The position numbers and the translations under genes are program-made. Shown one piece after another: positions 1 to 5,230 of a DNA stretch of 5,230 nucleotides; positions within the stretch are counted from its first letter, which is position 1, and each line of letters begins with the position of its first letter. This DNA is from Ruminiclostridium sp. (lineage in GTDB: Bacteria > Bacillota > Clostridia > DSM-8532): positions 4,813-10,042 of the forward strand of contig DOHN01000072.1 in the NCBI GenBank assembly GCA_003535195.1. Direction: 5' to 3'. The notes beneath the pieces are model-generated. The model was not told the origin of the DNA and made no database searches. It was given only the letters and a program-made list of their open reading frames with translations.

Positions 1-46
1 TTTCTCGAGGGCGCACTTTAATTTGCTCTACAGGCACTAGCATAAT
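1..46. repeat. Short direct repeat, copy A, reaching the left window edge
   Basis: Bases 1-46 match 4254-4296 in the same orientation. The core 7-37 aligns to 4260-4290 with 28 of 31 identities. Adding the left flank 1-6 and CATAAT (41-46) gives 38 of 43 aligned identities plus one 3-base gap (TAG, 38-40). All five substitutions are transitions. The copy begins 34 bases after the mutS stop on the minus strand and may continue beyond the left edge, so its true length is unknown. I do not recognise it as a named element. Read on the minus strand it is open: a frame beginning directly after the mutS stop includes IMLVPVEQIKVRPRE and leaves the window open. A ribosome-site-like AAGGGG (77-72) lies upstream, but the nearest in-frame starts (TTG at 52, ATG at 43) are 19 and 28 bases away, which is too far for a confident gene call. 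Confidence 0.7.
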
Positions 47-79
47 ACGCAAAACATCACTATACTCACTACCCCTTCG

Positions 80-2683
80 TCATTTCAGCTTTTGCTGAAG
101 ACTGTACAGCTTATTAAGCGCATCAAGGGGCGTGAGCAGGGACGGATCCAGCATACGGAGCTCATCTAAGACCTCCCGTTCCGTTTTGGAAAGAACGCCG
201 GCCGAAAAAAGATCAAGCTGCCCTTCCACCGGCTTTTCCTTGCGCTTTCCGGAAGACTGATTGATATCGGCCTCATCCAGTTCGGCAAGGATCAATCTTG
301 CCCGCTCAATAACCTGCATGGGAATGCCCGCCAGCTTTGCCACCTCGACCCCATAGCTTTTATCGGCGCCGCCCCGGATAATTTTCCGAAGAAAAGTAAT
401 GTCTTCGCCTTTTTTACGCACCGATACGCAATAATTTTTAATTCCGTGGAGCCGGTTCTCCAGCTCGGTCAGCTCATGATAATGGGTGGCAAACAGGGTT
501 CTGGCGCCCAGTCTTGCCCGGTCATTCACATATTCGATCACGGCCCAGGCAATACTCAGGCCGTCGTAGGTGCTGGTTCCCCTGCCGATCTCATCTAAGA
601 TGAGAAGGCTTTTTGGGGTGGCATTCTCTAAAATATTGGCCACCTCTGTCATCTCCACCATGAAGGTACTTTGGCCGGAGGCCAGGTCATCGGAGGCCCC
701 CACCCGGGTGAATATCCGGTCCGCTAAACCGATCTTTGCATATTCCGCCGGCACGAAGCTTCCGGCCTGAGCCATCAGGGTAATCAGTGCCACCTGGCGC
801 ATATAGGTTGACTTACCCGCCATATTGGGTCCTGTGATAATGCCGATCCTGTTTTCCTCATTATCCAGATAGGTGTCGTTGGGCACAAATTGGGAATCCT
901 TCAGCACCCGCTCTACAACCGGATGTCTGCCGCTGCGGATCTCAATGATGCCGCCGTCGTATACCTCAGGCCGCACATATTGGTTGCGGTCAGCCACCTC
1001 CGCAAAGGCGCAGAGAGCGTCCAGCCCGGAGATGCAGTCAGCAGTATTTTTCAGCCTTCTTACCTGCCGGGAGGCCTGATCCCGTATTTCATTGAATAAT
1101 TCATATTCCCGCTGGAGAGCCTTCTTTTCAGCTCCCAGAATAGTGTCTTCCAGCCGTTTCAGCTCATCTGTGGCGAACCGCTCGGAATTGACCAGGGTCT
1201 GCTTCCGCACATATTCCTCTGGCGCCAGAGACAGATTTGCCTTGGTGATTTCTATGTAATATCCGAAATTATCATTATACCGTATTTTTAAATTCCTGAT
1301 GCCGGTCCGCTCCCGCTCCCGGGCTTCCATTTCCGATATCCAGGTCTTTCCTTCCACAGTGGCTTTCCGGTATTCATCCACCCTTCCGTCATAGCCCTCC
1401 TTGATGATCCCTCCCTCTTTTACCGAAAGAGGCGCCTCCTCGCTGATGGATTGTTCAATCAATGTGTACAAATCCTCCAACAGATCCATCCGCTCATAAA
1501 TCTGCCGGTTCAGATCTGCTTTCAATTGGCTGATAAGATCCCTGATCATTGGAAGCCTTGAAAGGGATGCTTTGATGGAAAGAAGATCCCGGGCGTTAAT
1601 GGTGCCGAAAACCAGCTTGGAAGTCAGCCGCTCCAGGTCATACACACCCCGGAGGAGCTCCATGAGCTCGCTTCTCACCATAAAGCTGTCTTTCAGCTCC
1701 GATACCGAATCCAGCCGCAGATGGATATCATCACAATCTAAAAGGGGCTGTTCAATCCAATGCCTGAGCTTTCTGCCGCCCATGGCCGTCGCAGTTTTGT
1801 CAAGCACCCACAGGAGGGACCCTTTCTTCTTTGCGTCCCGCATGGTCTCGGTAATTTCAAGGCTCCTTCTGGAGGCGCTGTCCAGCATCATATATTGCTC
1901 GATTTTGTAGGTCTCTATTTTCTCAATATGCTTTAAGTCAATTTTTTGGGTTTCTTCCAGATAGGCGATCAAAGCTCCGGAGGCACACTCCGCCAGTTCA
2001 AGGGAATCGAAGGGAGTCTCTCCCACTACCTCTTTAATCTTTTCCCCTGCCAGGGCATTATCAAACAGCTCATCATCGAGAACAGCGGGCTGAACACCTA
2101 AATTGTCGACAAAAAAGCTCCTGTATTCCGATTTTTGAGTCAGCTCTCTATTGGTAATAATTTCTGAGGGCTTATACCGGGCCACCTCATCGATGAGCTT
2201 CCTTGCAGAACTGCCCCAGGTGATCTGCGTCGTGTAAAACTCCCCGGTAGAGACATCACACACGGCTATGCCATAATAAATCTGGCGGCAATAAACAGCC
2301 ATCAGATAATTATTCTTCTTTTCGTCAAGCATGGAGGGCTCTATAACGGTCCCGGGCGTAATGACCCGCGTAACATCTCTTTTGACAAGGCCCTTGGCCA
2401 GCGCCGGGTCCTCCAGCTGGTCACAAACAGCCACCTTATACCCCTTATTAATGAGGCGTGATAAATATGTAAGGGCGGCATGATAGGGCACACCGCACAT
2501 GGGGGCCCGCTCTTCCAAGCCGCAGTCCCTGCCCGTCAGGGTAATTTCCAATTCCCGCGATGCCAGCTCCGCATCCTCGAAAAACATTTCATAGAAATCA
2601 CCCAGCCTGTAAAACAGAATACAGTCCTTATAGCGCTCCTTAATATCCATGTATTGCTGCATCATGGGAGTCAGTTTATTCAA
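80..2683 (-). CDS. mutS: DNA mismatch repair ATPase MutS
   Basis: MutS binds mispaired bases and small loops in DNA and, through its ATPase, starts mismatch repair. At 867 aa the protein has full family length. The mismatch-recognition domain (about 1-115) carries the GDFYE motif with the wedge Phe30 and Glu32. Connector, lever and clamp domains follow (roughly 125-575). The ABC-type ATPase domain has Walker A GPNMAGKST (618-626), the signature DDLASGQSTF (665-674), Walker B LLILDEIGRG with Asp697 and Glu698, and the conserved His switch ATHYHEL (732-738). Near the C-terminus QLDLF (822-826) matches the beta-clamp-binding pentapeptide. The start is TTG at 2683-2681. It is preceded at 7 bases by a strong Shine-Dalgarno, and it places LTPMMQQY at residues 4-11, where homologues have it; the downstream ATGs (residues 7 and 8) would cut into that block. 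The gene overlaps the end of miaB by 8 bases. No truncation or missing catalytic residue is seen. Identity is very secure. Confidence 0.98.
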   Translation of the reverse strand: MNKLTPMMQQYMDIKERYKDCILFYRLGDFYEMFFEDAELASRELEITLTGRDCGLEERAPMCGVPYHAALTYLSRLINKGYKVAVCDQLEDPALAKGLVKRDVTRVITPGTVIEPSMLDEKKNNYLMAVYCRQIYYGIAVCDVSTGEFYTTQITWGSSARKLIDEVARYKPSEIITNRELTQKSEYRSFFVDNLGVQPAVLDDELFDNALAGEKIKEVVGETPFDSLELAECASGALIAYLEETQKIDLKHIEKIETYKIEQYMMLDSASRRSLEITETMRDAKKKGSLLWVLDKTATAMGGRKLRHWIEQPLLDCDDIHLRLDSVSELKDSFMVRSELMELLRGVYDLERLTSKLVFGTINARDLLSIKASLSRLPMIRDLISQLKADLNRQIYERMDLLEDLYTLIEQSISEEAPLSVKEGGIIKEGYDGRVDEYRKATVEGKTWISEMEARERERTGIRNLKIRYNDNFGYYIEITKANLSLAPEEYVRKQTLVNSERFATDELKRLEDTILGAEKKALQREYELFNEIRDQASRQVRRLKNTADCISGLDALCAFAEVADRNQYVRPEVYDGGIIEIRSGRHPVVERVLKDSQFVPNDTYLDNEENRIGIITGPNMAGKSTYMRQVALITLMAQAGSFVPAEYAKIGLADRIFTRVGASDDLASGQSTFMVEMTEVANILENATPKSLLILDEIGRGTSTYDGLSIAWAVIEYVNDRARLGARTLFATHYHELTELENRLHGIKNYCVSVRKKGEDITFLRKIIRGGADKSYGVEVAKLAGIPMQVIERARLILAELDEADINQSSGKRKEKPVEGQLDLFSAGVLSKTEREVLDELRMLDPSLLTPLDALNKLYSLQQKLK

Positions 2684-4148
2684 GGCCTGTCCCCCCTTTA
2701 CCCTCCAGCCAGAACGCCCTGGCCTGAATAATCTTCACATCCGCGAACTCTCCCTTTTCTATACCCTGGGCATCGAAATTGACCAGGTGATTGGTCCGGG
2801 TACGTCCGGTTAAAATGTCGGGGTTTTGTTTACTGGGCCCGTCTACCAGAACCTCTACCGTCTTGCCCTCAAATCTTTTAGCCAGTTCTTCAGAGATCTC
2901 CGTCTGCAGCTCTGTGAGCCTTCTGAAGCGTTGGCTTATGGCCGCCGGCGGGGTGGTTTGCTCCAGCTTTGCGGCAGGCGTACCTTTCCGGGGAGAATAG
3001 ATAAACATGAACGCCGAAGAGAAACCTACCTTCCTGACCACATCCAAAGTCTCTTCAAAATCCTCCTCGGTTTCCCCGGGAAAGCCCACAATAATATCGG
3101 TCGTAATGGCAATATCGGGGATTTCAGCTTTAATCCGCTCCACCAGATTCAGATAGTGCTCCTTGGTGTATTTCCGGTTCATTAATCCAAGTATTCGGGT
3201 ACTGCCCGATTGAATAGGAAGGTGAAGATGGTTGCAGACTTTTTTGCAATTTTTCATGGCATCTATCAAGCTGCCGGAAAGATCCTTCGGATGGGAGGTC
3301 ATAAAGCGTACGCGCTGAATCCCTTCTATCTCTTCAATAGCATAGAGCAGTCTGGCAAAAAGATCTTTCTCGCCCAGATCATTGCCGTAGGAATTGACAT
3401 TCTGACCAAGCAGCGTAATCTCTTTGCAGCCGTCTTCGGCCAGAGCTTTGATTTCTGCGAGCACATCGGCCATAGACCGGCTTCGCTCGCGGCCCCGGAC
3501 ATGGGGTACGATACAATAGGAGCAAAAATTATTGCAGCCCAGAATGATATTGACCCATGCCTTGTGTCTATCCTTTCTTTTGGTAGGAAGATCCTCGATG
3601 ACGCCTTCCCCTTTTTCCCACACCTCAAAAACACGCTTTTTTGTTGTCAGATACCGGTGCAGAAGCTCCGGGAAGGTGTGAATATTATGTGTGCCCAATA
3701 CAATCTTTACATTTCTGTAGGATTTTTTTATTTTTTCCACCACATGGGGCTGCTGCATCATACAGCCGCAGGCGACAATGAAAGCCCCGTTTTCCTCGCA
3801 TTCATGGGCCAGCGCTCCAATATGGCCGTATATTCTTTCCTCGGCATTTTCACGGACACAGCAGGTAACAAAAATGATAATATCAGCCGCGGAATCCTTT
3901 GGTACTTCCTCAAACCCCATTTCCGTCAGCATACCCGCTATAGTCTCCGAATCCCGCTCGTTCATCTGACAGCCAAAAATATCCATTCTGAATTTTTTAG
4001 TTTTCCCTGTTTTTAGGGTATACTCCATATTCATATTTCGGACTTGCTCTGCCCATTCAAAATCGGACCGCATATTTTCAGCCGTCTGCAGCGCTGCATT
4101 TTTTTTGTTTTTCAAAACGTATTTGCCGCCATCTTTTTTTATATCCAA
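2676..4148 (-). CDS. miaB: tRNA-2-methylthio-N6-dimethylallyladenosine synthase MiaB
   Basis: MiaB is a radical-SAM methylthiotransferase that adds a methylthio group to C2 of i6A37 in tRNAs reading UNN codons. The protein is 490 aa. The N-terminal methylthiotransferase domain (about 52-168) has the three expected ligands of the auxiliary iron-sulfur cluster: Cys60 in FGCQMNERDSE, Cys96 in VTCCVRENAE and Cys129 in CGCMMQQ. The radical-SAM domain (about 198-425) has the CxxxCxxC motif GCNNFCSYC (Cys205, Cys209, Cys212), followed by IVPHVRGRERSR, LLGQNVNSYG and LHLPIQSGS. A C-terminal TRAM domain (about 427-480) would bind tRNA. The first ~50 residues are a basic extension absent from the E. 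coli protein but usual in Firmicutes MiaB. The start is TTG at 4148-4146 with AGAGAGGA upstream (10-base spacing from GAGG). An in-frame TAA lies eight codons upstream, so no longer start is possible; Met26, Met39 and Met41 lack good ribosome sites. MiaB rather than MtaB or RimO is supported by the GCQMN and CCVRENAE motifs. Confidence 0.97.
   Translation of the reverse strand: MDIKKDGGKYVLKNKKNAALQTAENMRSDFEWAEQVRNMNMEYTLKTGKTKKFRMDIFGCQMNERDSETIAGMLTEMGFEEVPKDSAADIIIFVTCCVRENAEERIYGHIGALAHECEENGAFIVACGCMMQQPHVVEKIKKSYRNVKIVLGTHNIHTFPELLHRYLTTKKRVFEVWEKGEGVIEDLPTKRKDRHKAWVNIILGCNNFCSYCIVPHVRGRERSRSMADVLAEIKALAEDGCKEITLLGQNVNSYGNDLGEKDLFARLLYAIEEIEGIQRVRFMTSHPKDLSGSLIDAMKNCKKVCNHLHLPIQSGSTRILGLMNRKYTKEHYLNLVERIKAEIPDIAITTDIIVGFPGETEEDFEETLDVVRKVGFSSAFMFIYSPRKGTPAAKLEQTTPPAAISQRFRRLTELQTEISEELAKRFEGKTVEVLVDGPSKQNPDILTGRTRTNHLVNFDAQGIEKGEFADVKIIQARAFWLEGKGGTGLE
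2691..2699 (-). promoter_or_regulatory. Ribosome binding site of mutS
   Basis: On the minus strand the sequence AAAGGGGGG lies 7 bases before the TTG at 2683. It sits inside the last codons of miaB and decides the TTG start of mutS. Because the miaB stop (TAA, 2678-2676) falls inside the mutS start region (TTGAATAA), a ribosome ending miaB finishes on top of the mutS initiation site. Coupled translation is therefore likely, although this site alone looks strong enough for independent initiation. Confidence 0.85.
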
Positions 4149-4157
4149 ATTGATAAT

Positions 4158-4165
4158 TCCTCTCT
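4158..4165 (-). promoter_or_regulatory. Ribosome binding site of miaB
   Basis: On the minus strand AGAGAGGA precedes the TTG start of miaB, with 10 bases between the GAGG core and the TTG. The spacing is slightly long but workable. It matters because no ATG exists between the upstream in-frame TAA and residue 26, so this site is the main support for the TTG start. Confidence 0.65.
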
Positions 4166-4205
4166 TTTGTTAAAACCTTATAATCTCTTGCTAATGTGCA
4201 TCATT

Positions 4206-4234
4206 ATCATAACAAAAATGCGAAAAAAATTAAA
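4206..4234 (-). promoter_or_regulatory. Candidate promoter of the miaB-mutS pair (weak)
   Basis: On the minus strand a -10-like TATGAT (4211-4206, five of six consensus bases) has a poor -35-like TTTAAT (4234-4229) at 17 bases, in an A/T-rich tract. Transcription would start near 4199, leaving a leader of about 50 bases. A second -10-like hexamer, TATAAG (4182-4177), has no good partner. Some promoter is expected here because miaB is divergent from the next gene, but the exact boxes are uncertain. Confidence 0.3.
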
Positions 4235-4253
4235 GCGGCCGGGCTGGACGGAT

Positions 4254-4296
4254 TTTCCTGAGGGCACACTTTAATTCACTCTACAGGCACCATAAT
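4254..4296. repeat. Short direct repeat, copy B, in the miaB/M42 divergent gap
   Basis: This is the second copy of the repeat found at 1-46, in the same orientation, about 4.25 kb away. It lies between the candidate miaB promoter and the -35 box of the M42 promoter, 24 bases from the latter. In the minus-strand frame that is open in copy A, this copy reads IMVPVE, then a TGA stop, then IKVCPQE, and lacks one codon. If the repeat derives from coding sequence, this copy is a dead fragment. It contains no clear hairpin or terminator structure. Confidence 0.7.
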
Positions 4297-4319
4297 TGAT
4301 GTTAAAGTCCTTGGGCGGG

Positions 4320-4348
4320 TTGATTTATTTCTCCCAGGACCATACAAT
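4320..4348 (+). promoter_or_regulatory. Predicted sigma-A promoter of the M42 peptidase
   Basis: A -35 box TTGATT (4320-4325, four of six consensus bases) and a -10 box TACAAT (4343-4348, five of six) are separated by exactly 17 bases. The predicted transcription start near 4355 gives a leader of about 37 bases ending at ATG 4392, with the ribosome site inside it. A small perfect inverted repeat (CCAT-ACA-ATGG, 4340-4350) lies over the -10 box; at 4-base arms it may be chance. Predicted by eye from consensus only. Confidence 0.55.
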
Positions 4349-4377
4349 GGTTGATGTACGCATTTACTCTGAAAAAC

Positions 4378-4385
4378 AGAAGGGG
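4378..4385 (+). promoter_or_regulatory. Ribosome binding site of the M42 peptidase
   Basis: AGAAGGGG lies 6 bases before ATG 4392, close to ideal strength and spacing for a Firmicutes gene. It fixes the start of the peptidase. Confidence 0.85.
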
Positions 4386-4391
4386 AAATCC

Positions 4392-5230
4392 ATGGAAAAA
4401 TACCTTGACTATTCAATTGAACAAATTGCAAAGCTCTGCAAGACCCCCAGCCCATCGGGCTACACCGCAAAAGCGCAGGCTTACCTGGTTGAGGAGCTGG
4501 CTTTTTTGGGCTATACGCCGAAGCTGACAAACAAGGGTTCCGTTCTGGTCAATTTGGGCGGCAGCGGTCATGGCCTTATTTTATCCGCCCATGTAGATAC
4601 GTTGGGGCTCATGGTAAGGTCTATCAAGCCCAGCGGGAGACTCCGTTTTACGCAAATCGGAGGATTCCCCAATAATTATGTGGAAACAGAAAACTGTACC
4701 GTTATAACCCGGGATGGCAGGGAATATTCAGCGACTATTCAGCTTGTAAACCCGGCTGCTCATATAAGGAAGGATATCCCCGATACCAAAAGGGATGATG
4801 CCAACATGGAAATTGTCCTGGACGAAAAAGTGTTCACAAAGGAAGATGTGAAGGCCCTTGGCATCAGCGCCGGTGATTTTGTGGCGCTGGACCCGCGCTT
4901 TGTGATGACCGAAAAGGGATTCATCAAAAGCAGGCATCTGGATGATAAGGCAAGTTCAGGCCTTCTTCTGGCCATTGCCAAGTACGTGAGGGAAGAGAAA
5001 GTCCAATTGAACCGTAATATTTGGCTTCTTTTCACCATGTATGAGGAAGTCGGCCATGGAGGAGCTGCCGGCTATCCCGAAAACATCACCGAAATCATAT
5101 CGGTGGATATGGGTGTTGTGGGAGATGATCTGGAGACCGATGAATACAAGGTTTCTATCTGTGCAAAAGATTCCGGCGGCCCTTACGACTATGATATCAC
5201 CACTGCCCTTATTCAATTAGCCAAGAAAAA
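4392..5230 (+). CDS. M42-family metallo-aminopeptidase, 3' end outside window
   Basis: This is a cytoplasmic di-metal aminopeptidase of the M42 (TET / glutamyl-aminopeptidase / cellulase M) family, which removes N-terminal residues from peptides, usually as a large oligomer. The frame is open from ATG 4392 to the window edge, giving about 279 residues of an expected 340-360. Family landmarks occur in order: SAHVDTLG with metal ligand His67 and catalytic-site Asp69; HLDDKAS with bridging Asp184; MYEEVGHGG with general base Glu218 and ligand Glu219; and VDMG with ligand Asp239. KDSGGPYDY follows near the right end. The last His ligand should lie beyond the edge. ATG is favoured by an AGAAGGGG site 6 bases upstream and by a promoter about 45 bases upstream. 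The gene runs divergently from miaB. Two motifs differ from the commonest M42 forms: HVDTLG instead of HMDEIG, and EEVGHGG instead of EEVGxRG. This suggests a subfamily whose substrate preference I cannot assign. Intact metal ligands argue for an active enzyme. Confidence 0.93.
   Translation, partial: MEKYLDYSIEQIAKLCKTPSPSGYTAKAQAYLVEELAFLGYTPKLTNKGSVLVNLGGSGHGLILSAHVDTLGLMVRSIKPSGRLRFTQIGGFPNNYVETENCTVITRDGREYSATIQLVNPAAHIRKDIPDTKRDDANMEIVLDEKVFTKEDVKALGISAGDFVALDPRFVMTEKGFIKSRHLDDKASSGLLLAIAKYVREEKVQLNRNIWLLFTMYEEVGHGGAAGYPENITEIISVDMGVVGDDLETDEYKVSICAKDSGGPYDYDITTALIQLAKK

Larger units (their letters stand above)
4149..4391. other. Divergent intergenic region between miaB and the M42 gene
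   Basis: This 243-base gap contains, from left to right, the miaB ribosome site and leader, a weak candidate miaB promoter, repeat copy B, and the M42 promoter, leader and ribosome site. I see no tRNA, riboswitch-like fold, terminator with a T-run, or additional small gene. Reading frames on either strand here are extensions of antisense frames over the two genes and lack ribosome sites. Confidence 0.6.

Noticed and set aside
1..79. mutL directly downstream of mutS
   Set aside because: mutL often follows mutS in Clostridia, but none of the three minus-strand frames here shows a MutL-like N-terminus (such as the IAAGEVVERP block), and the visible start candidates are short or poorly placed.
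1..79. Terminator for mutS
   Set aside because: No stem with a T-run is visible in the 79 bases after the mutS stop. Transcription may continue beyond the left edge.
3210..4016. A 268-codon plus-strand open frame across miaB
   Set aside because: It is wholly antisense to a secure miaB. Its translation shows no recognisable domain, and it arises from codon composition on the opposite strand.
4235..4265. A G/C-rich patch followed by TTTTCC as a rho-independent terminator
   Set aside because: The G/C-rich bases do not pair into a stable stem, and no gene ends immediately upstream on the plus strand.
4044..4274. A 76-codon plus-strand open frame over the miaB start and the intergenic gap, ending at repeat copy B
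   Set aside because: Most of it is antisense to miaB and its leader. It has no ribosome site, and its hydrophobic look comes from translating A/T-rich leader sequence.
4254..4275. Group II intron 5' end: both repeat copies contain GTGYGCCC on the minus strand
   Set aside because: Copy B leads within about 110 bases into miaB with no room for an intron, and the match covers only a few bases. For copy A the window ends too soon to test it.
4276..4530. An 84-codon minus-strand open frame ending in repeat copy B
   Set aside because: It is antisense to the start of the M42 gene and to its promoter, with a low-complexity Pro/Ser-rich translation and no family resemblance. Its end only coincides with the TGA in the repeat.

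Overview
The window looks like an ordinary chromosomal stretch from a Gram-positive anaerobe of the class Clostridia, possibly Lachnospiraceae or a relative. This rests on four things: G-rich Shine-Dalgarno sequences, frequent TTG starts, a Firmicutes-type MiaB with a long N-terminal extension, and a clostridial-looking M42 aminopeptidase. No taxonomic search was possible, so the family-level assignment is an inference.

Layout. On the minus strand, miaB (4148 to 2676) is followed by mutS (2683 to 80). The two overlap by 8 bases, and mutS has its own strong Shine-Dalgarno inside the end of miaB, so they form a tight and probably translationally coupled pair. Both appear to start with TTG. On the plus strand, an M42-family metallo-aminopeptidase starts at 4392 and runs off the right edge after about 279 codons, with no stop in the window. 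The 243-base divergent gap between miaB and the peptidase (4149-4391) holds a good sigma-A-type promoter for the peptidase, a weaker candidate promoter for miaB-mutS, and one copy of a short repeat. The 79 bases left of mutS hold the other copy of that repeat.

Function. MiaB (tRNA ms2i6A37 methylthiotransferase) supports codon-anticodon pairing. MutS recognises DNA mismatches. The M42 enzyme trims peptides in the cytoplasm. miaB and mutS being neighbours is a known arrangement in Firmicutes and reflects shared housekeeping transcription more than a shared pathway. The peptidase is divergently transcribed and functionally unrelated as far as the sequence shows.

No new multi-gene system is evident. 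The one structure the genes do not explain is a direct repeat of about 43-46 bases, 38 of 43 aligned positions identical with all five substitutions being transitions. It lies just after mutS (1-46) and just before the divergent promoters (4254-4296), bracketing the miaB-mutS unit. Its left copy is cut by the window edge and can be read as the start of a partial minus-strand reading frame.
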